A stretch of 64,000 nucleotides of DNA from Hoyosella altamirensis (GCF_014191505.1 NZ_JACHWS010000001.1:496001-560000); one strand, 5' to 3'. Shown: positions 1 through 8,076, numbered from the stretch's first letter. Made by a program: numbers and translations. The notes: generated from the sequence alone by a model not told the origin.

Positions 1-521
1 GCATGCTTAAAGAACTTCACCTCCTGACGACCAAGCCGTTCCTGTACGTCTTCAACGCGGATGAGGGAGTGCTCACCGACGAGGAGCGCAAGAACGAGTT
101 ACGCGCGGCGGTGGCGCCTGCGGACGCGGTCTTCCTCGACGCGAAGGTCGAATCGGATTTGCAGGAACTGGACGAGGAATCGGCACTGGAGCTGCTTGAG
201 ACGATTGGGCAGACAGAGCCTGGCCTGTACTCACTGGCCCGCGCTGGATTCCACACACTTGGGTTGCAGACGTACCTCACGGCCGGCCCCAAAGAAGCCC
301 GTGCATGGACAATCCATAAAGGCGACACGGCACCGAAGGCTGCCGGTGTCATCCACACTGACTTCGAGCGGGGTTTCATTAAAGCTGAGGTCGTGTCCTA
401 CGAGGATCTCGTCGCCGCCGGTTCCATGGCCGCGGCGAAAGCCGCAGGCAAAGTCCGCATGGAGGGCAAGGATTACATCATGACCGACGGCGATGTCGTG
501 GAGTTCCGGTTTAACGTATAG
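1..521 (+). CDS. ychF: YchF/OLA1-family GTP/ATP-binding protein, 3' end (partial)
   Basis: About 172 C-terminal residues are present; the G domain lies left of the window and the first visible Met is internal. The segment starts in the helical domain and ends in a TGS domain, recognisable from the stretch TYLTAGPKEARAWTIHKGD, then HTDFERGFIKAEV and the terminal DGDVVEFRFNV. YchF proteins are ribosome-associated P-loop NTPases that prefer ATP and are linked to translation and redox stress. The stop codon at 519-521 lies inside an inverted repeat that probably belongs to the next operon. Identification is secure; the function in this organism is inferred from the family. Confidence 0.92.
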   Translation, partial: MLKELHLLTTKPFLYVFNADEGVLTDEERKNELRAAVAPADAVFLDAKVESDLQELDEESALELLETIGQTEPGLYSLARAGFHTLGLQTYLTAGPKEARAWTIHKGDTAPKAAGVIHTDFERGFIKAEVVSYEDLVAAGSMAAAKAAGKVRMEGKDYIMTDGDVVEFRFNV

Positions 522-546
522 CGTTAATGATGGTTTGCGTTATATT
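511..546 (+). promoter_or_regulatory. Candidate higBA operator and -10 element
   Basis: A perfect inverted repeat TTAACG-N5-CGTTAA lies at 511-527 and overlaps the ychF stop codon. The hexamer GCGTTA recurs as a direct repeat at 521-526 and 536-541. TATATT at 541-546 is a good -10 box ending eight bases before the higB GTG, so the message may be nearly leaderless. Antitoxins of the HigA type usually repress their own promoter by binding such repeats. The repeat is seen directly; the operator role is inferred. Confidence 0.5.
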
Positions 547-554
547 CTGGCCTC

Positions 555-836
555 GTGATCAGATCGTTCGGCAGCAAGGACACCGAGCGCATCTGGCATG
601 AGCAGTACGTCAAGCGAGTCGACCGAACGGTGCAGCGGGCGACCTTGCAGAAGCTCGAGCTGATCCATGCGGCGAAGGATGTCGAGGACCTCCGGGTCCC
701 GCCGGGCAACCGTCTGGAGCGTCTGGTGGGCGACCGGAGCGGGCAGCACAGTATCCGAGTCCACGCGCAATGGCGTCTCTGCTTCGTCTGGAAAGAAGGA
801 GGTGCGGACAATGTCGAACTCGTCGACTACCACTGA
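555..836 (+). CDS. higB: HigB-like toxin (RelE/ParE fold mRNA interferase)
   Basis: A 93-residue protein with the pattern of the HigB 'plasmid maintenance killer' family: N-terminal IRSFGSKDTERIW, central LRVPPGNRLERLVGDRSGQ and the C-terminal core HSIRVHAQWRLCFVW, ending in VELVDYH. HigB toxins cleave mRNA in the translating ribosome and are neutralised by HigA. The GTG start at 555 is the only start that keeps the conserved N-terminus; no clear ribosome-binding site precedes it, which fits a short or absent leader. The gene overlaps higA by 26 bases, toxin first, the usual hig order. Confidence 0.88.
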   Translation: MIRSFGSKDTERIWHEQYVKRVDRTVQRATLQKLELIHAAKDVEDLRVPPGNRLERLVGDRSGQHSIRVHAQWRLCFVWKEGGADNVELVDYH

Positions 837-1131
837 GGCCGACCTGATTGAGCCGATCCATCCGGGAGAGATTTTGATGGAGGACTTCATCAAGGGCTTC
901 GGGATCACGCAGAACAAGCTTGCTGTGTCGATCGGCGTGCCACCCCGACGGATCAACGAGATCGTGCACGGCAAGCGGGGCATCACCGCCGACACGGCGA
1001 TCCGTCTGGCGCGGTACTTCGGCACGTCGGAGGAGTTCTGGATGAACCTGCAGTCGAACTACGAGCTGCGGCTCGAACGCCGGGCGCTTCGCGAGGTTCT
1101 CGAGGCGATCACTCCGCTGTCGGTCGCATGA
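811..1131 (+). CDS. higA: HigA-like antitoxin, XRE-family HTH
   Basis: A 106-residue antitoxin. It carries the HigA signature: IHPGEILMEDFI near residue 17, then a helix-turn-helix ITQNKLAVSIGVPPRRINEIVHGKRGITADTA and the tail FGTSEEFWMNLQSNYEL. The ATG at 811 is chosen because GAAAGAAGGAGG lies at 791-802, inside the end of higB, giving strong coupled translation; an upstream in-frame extension has no family similarity. It should bind HigB and repress the operon through its HTH. The next gene starts inside its stop codon (ATGA), so three genes form one transcript. Confidence 0.9.
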   Translation: MSNSSTTTEADLIEPIHPGEILMEDFIKGFGITQNKLAVSIGVPPRRINEIVHGKRGITADTAIRLARYFGTSEEFWMNLQSNYELRLERRALREVLEAITPLSVA

Positions 1132-1421
1132 GCGCTGTCAAGCTCACGGGTCGACTCGTCTGTGTAGACGACGCCGAGGCAGAGACCGTGCTCCGCCACC
1201 TGCCTCGGCATATGGAACTCACCCGTGCCGAGGCAGGATGTCTTCACTTCGACGTCGAGCCGACGGGTGACCCGCGTGTGTGGAGTGTTTCTGAGCGGTT
1301 CGTGGATCAGGCGGCGTTTGACGCGCATCAAGCACGCGTTCGGACGAGTGAGTGGGGTCAAGCCACTTCAGGGATCGCGCGGGAGTACGTCATCGAGACG
1401 CATCGAGACGGTGGCCAATGA
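1128..1421 (+). CDS. Antibiotic-biosynthesis-monooxygenase (ABM) domain protein
   Basis: A 97-residue protein of the dimeric alpha-beta barrel ABM/YgiN type: GRLVCVDDAEAETVLRHLPRHMELTRAEAGCLHFDVEPTGDPRVWSVSERFVDQAAFDAHQ is a single ABM domain with the typical E-x-GCLHF and E-x-F-x-D-x-x-AFxxHQ segments. Family members oxidise quinols or polyketides without cofactor, or serve as haem-degrading or binding proteins; the substrate here is unknown. It overlaps higA by four bases (ATGA), so it is co-translated with the antitoxin, which is unusual cargo for a hig operon. About 200 bases without any convincing gene follow. Confidence 0.8.
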   Translation: MSAVKLTGRLVCVDDAEAETVLRHLPRHMELTRAEAGCLHFDVEPTGDPRVWSVSERFVDQAAFDAHQARVRTSEWGQATSGIAREYVIETHRDGGQ

Positions 1422-1624
1422 GTCGGGATGGTGATGCTGAGGGGGTCGAGCGCAAGAAGTTCCTCGTGGGCGCGTAGCGGATCGACGTAGACACCTACGG
1501 GAGGCCAGCAGGTTCTGGGCTGGCTGCGTGAGCACCCCTGAGTGCCGACTTCACTGCAGCGTTCAGTTCGTTCGGCGGCCAGATCGCCCACGCTCTGCAA
1601 CAGAGAAACCGAACAGGAGCAGGA

Positions 1625-2527
1625 TTGAACGAGTTCACCGGCCTCAGCGCCTTTCCTCTCACCCCGTTTAAGGATGACGCCGTCGACGAGCGCGCGTTCG
1701 TCGGCTTGGTCGAACGGCTCGCCGAAGCGGGCGTGGACTCGATCACCGCGCTCGGCTCGACCGGGTCATACGCCTACCTCGCTCCCGATGAGCGCGCTCG
1801 CGTCGCCCGCCTCGCAGTCGAGCATGCGGGCACGACGCCGGTGTTCGTCGGGGTCGGGGCGCTGCGTACCTCCCAGGTGCTGGCCAACGTCGCCAGCGCC
1901 GAGGAGGCCGGAGCCCGCGGGCTGCTGCTCGCGCCGATGACCTATCAGCCGCTCACCGAGGACGACGTGTTCGAGTTGTTTCACGCCGTCGCGGAACGCA
2001 CCGAGCTGCCGGTCATCGTCTACGACAATCCCGGGACCACGCACTTCACGTTCACCACCGACCTCTACGCGCGCATCGCGCAGCTGCCCGGCATCGCGTC
2101 GATCAAGATCCCCGGGGTGCCCGCCGATCCGACGAAGGCTCGCGAGCACGTCGCTACGATCCGCGCGGCCGTGCCGGAGCACGTCACCATCGGCGTCTCC
2201 GGTGACGCGTCCGCTGCGACCGGTCTGAACGCGGGGTGCGATGTCTGGTACTCGGTCATCGGCGGCACTCTGCCGGGTCCCGCACTGGCGATCATCCGCG
2301 CCGCGCAGCAGAGTCGGGCCGAGGACGCGGTCACGGAGTCGGAGCGGCTTGCGCCCCTGTGGTCGCTGTTCGCCGAGTTCGGCGGGAGCCTGCGCGTGGT
2401 CGCGGCTATCGCCGAGCAGTTGGGCCTCGCCCCGCGCCGGTGCCTGCCGCTGCCAATCCAGGGGCTAAGCGACGCGGAGTGGACGCGCGCCGCCGAGGTC
2501 GTCGCTGAGCTCGGCCTTGGCCAGTAG
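1625..2527 (+). CDS. DHDPS/N-acetylneuraminate-lyase family aldolase
   Basis: A 300-residue TIM-barrel class I aldolase. Visible motifs are SAFPLTPFKDD at the N-terminus, ALGSTGSYAYLAPDER (phosphate-side loop, normally G-T-T-G-E), VIVYDNPGTT with the catalytic Tyr, and SIKIPGVP with the Schiff-base Lys. The start is TTG at 1625 with AGGAGCAGG just upstream. The altered loop and a pathway-less neighbourhood suggest it is not the housekeeping dapA; related enzymes cleave or form keto-acids such as ketodeoxy-sugars. Substrate specificity cannot be read from the sequence. Confidence 0.82.
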   Translation: MNEFTGLSAFPLTPFKDDAVDERAFVGLVERLAEAGVDSITALGSTGSYAYLAPDERARVARLAVEHAGTTPVFVGVGALRTSQVLANVASAEEAGARGLLLAPMTYQPLTEDDVFELFHAVAERTELPVIVYDNPGTTHFTFTTDLYARIAQLPGIASIKIPGVPADPTKAREHVATIRAAVPEHVTIGVSGDASAATGLNAGCDVWYSVIGGTLPGPALAIIRAAQQSRAEDAVTESERLAPLWSLFAEFGGSLRVVAAIAEQLGLAPRRCLPLPIQGLSDAEWTRAAEVVAELGLGQ

Positions 2528-2710
2528 TTCTTTGCTGCGACCCTCGCGGCGCGCAGTGAGTACGCACGCGTCGAGTCGCGGGGGCAGGTGTTCATCTGGG
2601 TCGGGGCACCGAAGATCGCCGCAGGTTCTGCCGGAACGGTGACGGCCGGGGCCAAGTCCACGCGTAGTAGACGATTCCTGCTAACCATCGGGGAAGACCC
2701 TGACGATTTA

Positions 2711-2745
2711 GTGTGATTTGACGCGGTATCCGCGTCAAATCACAC
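2711..2745. repeat. Perfect 16-bp inverted repeat (3-nt loop)
   Basis: Left arm 2711-2726 and right arm 2730-2745 are exact reverse complements, separated by TAT. No T-run follows on either strand, so a classic terminator is possible but unproven. The sequence after the right arm repeats part of it (CAAATCACAC then CAAATCGCAC). It lies in a 275-base gap after the aldolase gene; that gap also holds a GTG-initiated 42-codon reading frame from 2588 that I do not recognise. Confidence 0.7.
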
Positions 2746-2802
2746 CAAATCGCACACCAGCACCACAACAGCACTCCCGAACCCGGCGCTACGCTGGTTC
2801 GC

Positions 2803-3231
2803 ATGGCGCTATCCGAAGAGGAACGCGAGCGTTTTCTCGCTGAACCGCATGTCGCAGCAGTCGCAGTCGCACGTGGAGATGGGCAAGGGCCAATGGTCGT
2901 GCCCATCTGGTATGGGTACGAGATCGGTGGTGAGGCCTGGATTGATACGGAAGCCGAGTCCCTGAAGGCCAGGAAGATCAAAGCCGCGGGGCGTTTCTCG
3001 CTCATGGTTGACCGTGTGGAGCCGACGCCGAAATATGTTTCGGTGGAAGGGCCGGTCACTGGAGTGTCGCCAGTCAGTAGCGCGGAGCACAAGGAGATGG
3101 CTGCGCGGTACCTTTCGGGTGCTGCCCTCGAGGAGTATGTGCAGTGGTTCGAGGGTGCCCTGGGCTCGATGGTCCGGATCCGGATGCGGCCAGAGCGGTG
3201 GCTTTCCGCTGATTTGGGCGTGCCTGCATAG
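2803..3231 (+). CDS. Pyridoxamine-5'-phosphate-oxidase-fold protein (possible F420/flavin binding)
   Basis: A 142-residue split-barrel protein. The order FLAEPHVAAVAVARGDGQGPMVVPIWYGYEIGGEAWIDTEAESLKARKI and later GRFSLMVDRVEPTPKYVSVEGPV is the pattern of PNPOx-like and F420-dependent small reductases: substrate-facing 'P-I-W-Y', then a cofactor-binding K/R cluster and the 'V-E-G' strand. An fbiC gene is elsewhere in the window, so F420 is probably available, but flavin is equally possible. It sits ten bases before the polymerase IV gene and may be co-transcribed. Confidence 0.75.
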   Translation: MALSEEERERFLAEPHVAAVAVARGDGQGPMVVPIWYGYEIGGEAWIDTEAESLKARKIKAAGRFSLMVDRVEPTPKYVSVEGPVTGVSPVSSAEHKEMAARYLSGAALEEYVQWFEGALGSMVRIRMRPERWLSADLGVPA

Positions 3232-3241
3232 TCCACATTGA

Positions 3242-4273
3242 GTGGCCTTGATGAACTACTGGATCATGCACGTCGATCTCGACCAGTTCCTCGCTGCTGT
3301 CGAGAAGCGCAGGGACCCTCTGCTCAGAGATGTCCCGGTCATTGTCGGCGGTGAGGGAGATCCTGAGCGTCCCCGCCAAGTCGTAGCGTGCGCATCGTAT
3401 GAGGCGCGGGGGTATGGCGTGCGTGCGGGGATGCCGTTGCGCACTGCGGCTAAGAAATGCCCTGACGCGGTTTTTCTCCCATCCGATACTGGGACGTACG
3501 AGGATGCGTCAGTCGAGGTGATGGGCACGATGCGTGACATGGGTTTGCCGGTGGAGGTGCTCGGCTGGGATGAGGCATTCGTCGGAGCTGAGTCTGACGA
3601 TCCGCTTGCTCTGGCGCAGCAGATCCGTCAGACGATCGCGGAGCGCACCCAGCTGTCTTCGTCGATTGGCGTGGGCGACAACAAGCTTCGAGCCAAGGTG
3701 GCTACCGGTTTCGCTAAGCCTGCCGGGGTTTACCAGTTGACCGTCGACAACTGGATGGCGGTCATGGGGAACAGGTCAACGGAGTCGCTGTGGGGGATAG
3801 GGCGAAAAACGTCGCAGAAGCTTGCTGAGGCCGGCTTGGTGACGGTCGCTGAACTCGCTGCCGCCGATCGGTTCGAACTCGCGAGTCGTTTCGGTCCGAC
3901 GACGGGTCCGTGGCTCGTGGCTCTGGGGCGCGGGCTCGGTGGCAGGGAGATCGTGACTCAGCCAGCACCTGCACGTTCCCATAGTCACTCGCGGACATTC
4001 CCGCAGGATCTGACTGACCGCGCGGATATCGCGGTGCGAACGGCTGAGCTTGCGCGCAGTGCGGGCGAGGCAGCGCTCGCGGAGGATCGGCGAATCATTC
4101 GTGTAGGGGTGACCGTCCGCACGTCGACGTTCTACACGAGGACCCATGCCCGTAAGCTGCCGCAGCCGACACGTGACTTGGGGGAGGTCGAGAAGGCTGC
4201 CCTAGCCGTACTCGACCTGTTTCCGCTTGACCGCCCGGTCCGGCTCCTTGGTGTGCGCGCAGAAATGGAATGA
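3242..4273 (+). CDS. dinB: DNA polymerase IV (Y-family, DinB-type)
   Basis: A 343-residue translesion polymerase. The catalytic carboxylates are in MHVDLDQF (residues 9-16) and in GWDEAF; the family 'YEARGYGVRAGMPL' fingers segment, the helix-hairpin-helix region 'LWGIGRKTSQKLAEAG', and a little-finger domain ending LLGVRAEME follow. Length agrees with mycobacterial DinB2 (about 346). No C-terminal beta-clamp peptide is evident, so clamp recruitment may be weak. The start may be the GTG at 3242, the ATG at 3251, or the ATG at 3266; the first is reported. Y-family polymerases copy past damaged template with low fidelity. Confidence 0.88.
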   Translation: MALMNYWIMHVDLDQFLAAVEKRRDPLLRDVPVIVGGEGDPERPRQVVACASYEARGYGVRAGMPLRTAAKKCPDAVFLPSDTGTYEDASVEVMGTMRDMGLPVEVLGWDEAFVGAESDDPLALAQQIRQTIAERTQLSSSIGVGDNKLRAKVATGFAKPAGVYQLTVDNWMAVMGNRSTESLWGIGRKTSQKLAEAGLVTVAELAAADRFELASRFGPTTGPWLVALGRGLGGREIVTQPAPARSHSHSRTFPQDLTDRADIAVRTAELARSAGEAALAEDRRIIRVGVTVRTSTFYTRTHARKLPQPTRDLGEVEKAALAVLDLFPLDRPVRLLGVRAEME

Positions 4274-4391
4274 GAAAATCTCGGGGTGCGGTTCGGGGTC
4301 TTTCCTGATGCGCTCGGGTGTCCTGGATGAGTACCTTCGAAGTAGAGATTAGGGCTACAGGTTCCTGAGGCCCCGGAAGAGGGAGAAATTC

Positions 4392-4601
4392 ATGGCACAG
4401 CTGACTCGTGCACGTGACGGCCGTTGGATTGGTGGTGTGTGCGCTGGGATTGCTCGGCACTACGGTTGGGACCCGAACATCGTGAGGCTGGTGTTCGTGC
4501 TTTCGATCTTGCTTCCAGGTCCGCAATTCATCATCTACCTCGTGTTGTGGCTCTTCATCCCATCAGAGCCGAAAGGCTTCGACCAGGGCTGGGCGGCCTA
4601 G
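4392..4601 (+). CDS. PspC-domain small membrane protein
   Basis: A 69-residue protein consisting almost only of a PspC domain: RARDGRWIGGVCAGIARHYGWDPNIVRLVFVLS followed by one hydrophobic segment ending VLWLFIPSE. In the family the conserved GVCAG-x-A-x-x-x-G region precedes the membrane helix. Such peptides are envelope-stress associated, but no other psp gene is nearby, so the role is open. AGAGGGAGA upstream is a good ribosome-binding site. Confidence 0.85.
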   Translation: MAQLTRARDGRWIGGVCAGIARHYGWDPNIVRLVFVLSILLPGPQFIIYLVLWLFIPSEPKGFDQGWAA

Positions 4602-4651
4602 TTCACGCTTCAACTGTGAAGTCTCTGAGAATTGCCACCTAACCCGCGATT

Positions 4652-4703
4652 GCCTGCACAGAGGTGCGTAACGTTGTCCGTGCGCCCCCGTGCAGGCTTT
4701 TTT
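4652..4703 (+). terminator. Candidate rho-independent terminator
   Basis: GCCTGCAC at 4652-4659 pairs with GTGCAGGC at 4690-4697, followed directly by six T. The 30-base loop is long, which lowers confidence. It sits downstream of the PspC gene and before the convergent cobB. Confidence 0.5.
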
Positions 4704-4752
4704 CACTCCTTGGTTTATGCGACACGGGGGCGTCCAAAATCTTCTGAATCCG

Positions 4753-5508
4753 TTAACGCGACCGGGCCAAAATTGGCAGCGCTGTTGCGGCGCTCATCCG
4801 AAGTGAAACGGTGCATTCCCGGCTTAGCGGCGTTTCATCTGGGTTGATTTCGATCGTAGGTATGCCCTTTTCGTGCGCGATTTGTGGGAGTCCAGCCGCC
4901 GGGTACACGAGGCCGGATGTTCCGACGACGAGCAGCACGTCGCACGAGTCAACGGCCTGTACACCGGCCTCCCACGGCTTGCTTGGAAGCATCTCACCGA
5001 ACCACACCACGTCGGGCCGGATCTGGCCGCCGCATCGCTGGCATCGTGGTGGGGGACGCGGAGATTCATGTGGTTCGGAGTCATCGACCTCGTCTGAATA
5101 AGCGAATGAGCACTGCGCACAGCGAAAATGGAACAAGCTGCCGTGGAGGTGGTGTACGTGAGAACTGCCAGCCCGTTCGTGAAGGTCATCAACGTTCTGG
5201 GTGACGATCGTGACGTCCGCGCTGTGCTCCCACTGCGCCAGTGCGAGGTGGCCGGCGTGCGGGGCGGTTGCCCGGACGAGATGATGCCTCCACATGTACC
5301 ACGACCAGACGAAATCAGGATCGCGGTTCCACGCCTCGGGCGTTGCGAGAGCAGCGGCATCGAAACGCTCCCAAAGGCCTGTTTGAGCGTCACGGAAAGT
5401 AGGCACACCGCTTTCCGCGGACATTCCAGCGCCGCTTAGGACGGTGATGCTGTCAGCCTTTTTCACCACCTCTAGCGCGAAGTCAGGAATCGATGAGGAG
5501 GCTGCCAC
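4753..5508 (-). CDS. cobB: NAD-dependent protein deacylase, sirtuin (CobB/Sir2)
   Basis: A 251-residue sirtuin. Seen are GAGMSAESGVPTFRD (NAD loop), TQNVDDLHERAGS with the catalytic region HGSLFHFRC, and two Cys pairs (RCAQC, RCQRC) for the structural zinc. The helix WSWYMWRHH carries the Y-x-x-R pair that in SIRT5-like class III sirtuins binds succinyl or malonyl groups, so desuccinylation as well as deacetylation is plausible. The start is GTG at 5508. In M. tuberculosis the homologue is Rv1151c, also near pimE. Confidence 0.92.
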   Translation of the reverse strand: MAASSSIPDFALEVVKKADSITVLSGAGMSAESGVPTFRDAQTGLWERFDAAALATPEAWNRDPDFVWSWYMWRHHLVRATAPHAGHLALAQWEHSADVTIVTQNVDDLHERAGSSHVHHLHGSLFHFRCAQCSFAYSDEVDDSEPHESPRPPPRCQRCGGQIRPDVVWFGEMLPSKPWEAGVQAVDSCDVLLVVGTSGLVYPAAGLPQIAHEKGIPTIEINPDETPLSRECTVSLRMSAATALPILARSR

Positions 5509-5679
5509 CGCATGTTCCTTTCATGGACGGTATTGCTGTCGCCCGTTTCGTTGCATACGTCGGAAATCGTCTTCGGTCACCGTGATCTCGCCAACTGCAT
5601 ACCCCAGATGACGGGCTGTCTCCGTTACCGTGGCAAGGACAGTACGACAAGTTTATGCAGCGAGTACAGCAGAAATGGA

Positions 5680-5701
5680 GCCGCACGGAGCATCGTGCGG
5701 C
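5680..5701 (+). promoter_or_regulatory. Hairpin in the pimE leader
   Basis: GCCGCACG at 5680-5687 pairs exactly with CGTGCGGC at 5694-5701, leaving a six-base loop. It ends 18 bases before the preferred GTG start of the next gene, so it could influence ribosome access. Confidence 0.4.
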
Positions 5702-5719
5702 CGAGCGCGGGGGTATGGG

Positions 5720-6961
5720 GTGACGAGTGCTGAGGTGCCGCGCCGGTCACTCCTCGCCCGTGCGCTCCGCTGGGCACCTTTGATTCTGGTTATCGCTGTC
5801 GCGGCGCGCCTAGCCTGGACGCTGCTTGTACCCAACGCGACCAACTTCCTCGATCTTCATGTGTACGTCGACGGGGCAAGTCAGCTGCTGACTGGTGACC
5901 TCTACTCGTTCAGGTACTCGGACAACACACCTGAGTTTCCGTTGCCGTTTACGTACCCGCCCTTCGCAGCGATCGTTTTCTTCCCGTTGAGCCTGGTGCC
6001 TTTCAGTGCCCTGGCGGTCGTGTGGCAGCTCGGAATCGCTGCCGCGCTGTACGCGATCGTGCGGCTTTCACAGCGAATGCTGCTCGGCGCCGGCCCTGCC
6101 GCTGACTCCGCGCGGGTGCGCGAAGCGATGCTGTGGACGGCGGTGGGTCTATGGACGGAACCTGTACGGACCACGCTCGACTACGGTCAGATCAATGTTT
6201 ACCTCGTGCTCCTGATCATGCTGGCTGCGGCGAGCCATCGCTGGTGGGTGAGCGGCGCACTCGTCGGAATCGCAGCAGGCATCAAACTCACACCTGCGAT
6301 CGCTGGTTTGTATTTTCTCGCTAGGCGGCGTTACGGTGCCGCGGCGTTTTCCGGCGTGGTGTTTTTCGGCACGGTTGGCCTGAGCTGGCTGCTTATCCCC
6401 GATGAGACCAGACAGTACTTCACGTCCTATTTCGGTGATGCGGACCGGATTGGACCAGTGGCGTCAGTATGGAACCAATCGTTGTTTGGAGCCGTGCACC
6501 GTTTCGGCGTGCCCGACGAGTGGGCGCGGGTGATCTGGGCGGTGCTCGTCGTTGCCTGCTTTGTCCTTGCGTTCATGGCGTGGCGTCAGCTGACCAAGGG
6601 CGACAGGCTCGGTACGTTGCTCATCGTTCAGATACTGGGGTTGCTCCTGTCTCCAGTTTCGTGGTCGCACCATTGGGTGTGGGTTATCCCGTTGGTGATG
6701 TGGCTGGTGTATGGCCCGCTCCGGGACCTCCGCCTCGCGCGGTTGCTGGCAGTGTTCTGGACAGGTGTGACGCTGATTGGTGTGCCCTGGGTGCTGAGCT
6801 TCGCGCAACCCACGATCTGGTCGACGGTCGAGCCTTATGCGCTGGTGTGGGTCGCTCTCGTCTACGTTGTTGGAGCGCTCGCGGTTTTCGCGACGGTGCT
6901 TTTCGCGGCGCGGCGCGCTCCGAAGCCACAGCACTCCGATCGGGATAGCCTTCCGGTGTGA
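5720..6961 (+). CDS. pimE: GT87-family polyprenol-P-mannose-dependent alpha-1,2-mannosyltransferase (PimE-like)
   Basis: An integral membrane glycosyltransferase of about 413 residues with roughly ten hydrophobic helices. The first large loop carries the GT-C pattern 'DLHVYVDGASQLLTGDLYSF' followed by FPLPFTYPPFAAI, typical of DUF2029/GT87. PimE adds the first alpha-1,2 mannose in making higher phosphatidylinositol mannosides, acting on the outer side of the membrane. Start GTG 5720 is chosen because the first helix then begins near residue 14; an in-frame extension to 5630 crosses a hairpin and looks non-coding. Neighbouring phhB, mutT2 and lpqW match the mycobacterial pimE locus. Confidence 0.82.
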   Translation: MTSAEVPRRSLLARALRWAPLILVIAVAARLAWTLLVPNATNFLDLHVYVDGASQLLTGDLYSFRYSDNTPEFPLPFTYPPFAAIVFFPLSLVPFSALAVVWQLGIAAALYAIVRLSQRMLLGAGPAADSARVREAMLWTAVGLWTEPVRTTLDYGQINVYLVLLIMLAAASHRWWVSGALVGIAAGIKLTPAIAGLYFLARRRYGAAAFSGVVFFGTVGLSWLLIPDETRQYFTSYFGDADRIGPVASVWNQSLFGAVHRFGVPDEWARVIWAVLVVACFVLAFMAWRQLTKGDRLGTLLIVQILGLLLSPVSWSHHWVWVIPLVMWLVYGPLRDLRLARLLAVFWTGVTLIGVPWVLSFAQPTIWSTVEPYALVWVALVYVVGALAVFATVLFAARRAPKPQHSDRDSLPV

Positions 6962-8076
6962 CGCTTGTGCTTCCGTATCCCGAGCTTGGTGACGCTTTCG
7001 CCGCTGACCGCATGCCACCAGACGTTATTCATCTGGACGCGGCTGCTGCTGGCAGGGCGAGTCGTTCCGTGCTCCGGGCGATGTCTGACCACCTCGATTC
7101 TGAAGCTCGCCTCGGCGGATACATCGCTCAGGCTGAGGCGGCGGACCTTATTGAGCAGGGACGGTCAGCGGCAGCTGAGTTGCTGGGGTTCCCGCCCACC
7201 GACATACAGTTCACGGAAAGCGCGACGGGCGCGCTCGCTGGACTGCTCACACGAATGCATGTGCCCAGGGGCTCCACTGTCCTTGTCGCCCCAGGTGAGT
7301 ACGGCCCGAATCTCGGCCTTTTCCGCATGTTCGGTCTGGTCGTCGACCAGTTGCCCGTCGCGGACGAGGCGGGTCATCTGGACGTTTCGGCGGTGGCCAC
7401 TCTCATCGAAACGACACGCCCCGCGATGGTGCATTTGTGTTTGCACCCGTCACATCGCGGTGTCGTGCTAGACGTGGCTCCGATCGCCTCGATCTGCCGC
7501 GCGTTCGGTGTACCTCTTGTGGTTGACGCGGCGCAGGGCATTGCTCACCTGCCGACCAATTTCGATGCGGATGCGGTCTATGCGACGAGCCGCAAGTGGC
7601 TGTGTGGCCCGCGCGGTGTCGGACTCATCGCGGTACGTCAAGGCTTGCTTCCTGATGGTATGCCAGCGCTGGAGTCGCACGAGGCAAACATAGCTGGCCG
7701 CGTTGGACTCGCAGTCGCGCTTTCCGAACACCTCAGTTTGGGTCCTGAGAAAGTTCGCGAAAGGCTCGGTGCGATCGGGAAACTCACACGTCACCGCCTC
7801 GACGGCATCAGCGGATGGTCGGTGATTGAGCAGACCAATGAGCCTTCCGCGGTAACGACGCTCCAACCGCCTGCCGGATGGTCCGATAGCGACCTGTTCG
7901 GTTTTCGGGAGTCCCTCGCCGCGGGAAGTGCGGCAGAGCGCCGTATCGTCACCACCTACGCAGGGGCTGAGCGTGCCCCGCTTCAAGCCAAAAGCGCTGT
8001 TTTGCGCATCAGTCCTCATCTCGATGTGCGCGCATCCGACCTTGACTGCCTGGCTGAGGCCCTGAGGCAGACGTAA
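6958..8076 (+). CDS. PLP-dependent class V aminotransferase-fold enzyme, EgtE-like
   Basis: A 372-residue fold-type I PLP enzyme. DVIHLDAAAAGRASRSV opens the N-terminal domain, PGEYGPNLGLFRMFG and VVDAAQGIAHL (PLP Asp) follow, and the Schiff-base Lys is in TSRKWLCGPRGVG. The pattern, including 'EARLGGYIAQAEAA', closely resembles remembered actinobacterial EgtE, the C-S lyase of ergothioneine synthesis, more than IscS/SufS; no active-site Cys loop typical of cysteine desulfurases is evident. It overlaps pimE by four bases (GTGA). The other egt genes are not in the window, so assignment stays tentative. Confidence 0.78.
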   Translation: MTLVLPYPELGDAFAADRMPPDVIHLDAAAAGRASRSVLRAMSDHLDSEARLGGYIAQAEAADLIEQGRSAAAELLGFPPTDIQFTESATGALAGLLTRMHVPRGSTVLVAPGEYGPNLGLFRMFGLVVDQLPVADEAGHLDVSAVATLIETTRPAMVHLCLHPSHRGVVLDVAPIASICRAFGVPLVVDAAQGIAHLPTNFDADAVYATSRKWLCGPRGVGLIAVRQGLLPDGMPALESHEANIAGRVGLAVALSEHLSLGPEKVRERLGAIGKLTRHRLDGISGWSVIEQTNEPSAVTTLQPPAGWSDSDLFGFRESLAAGSAAERRIVTTYAGAERAPLQAKSAVLRISPHLDVRASDLDCLAEALRQT

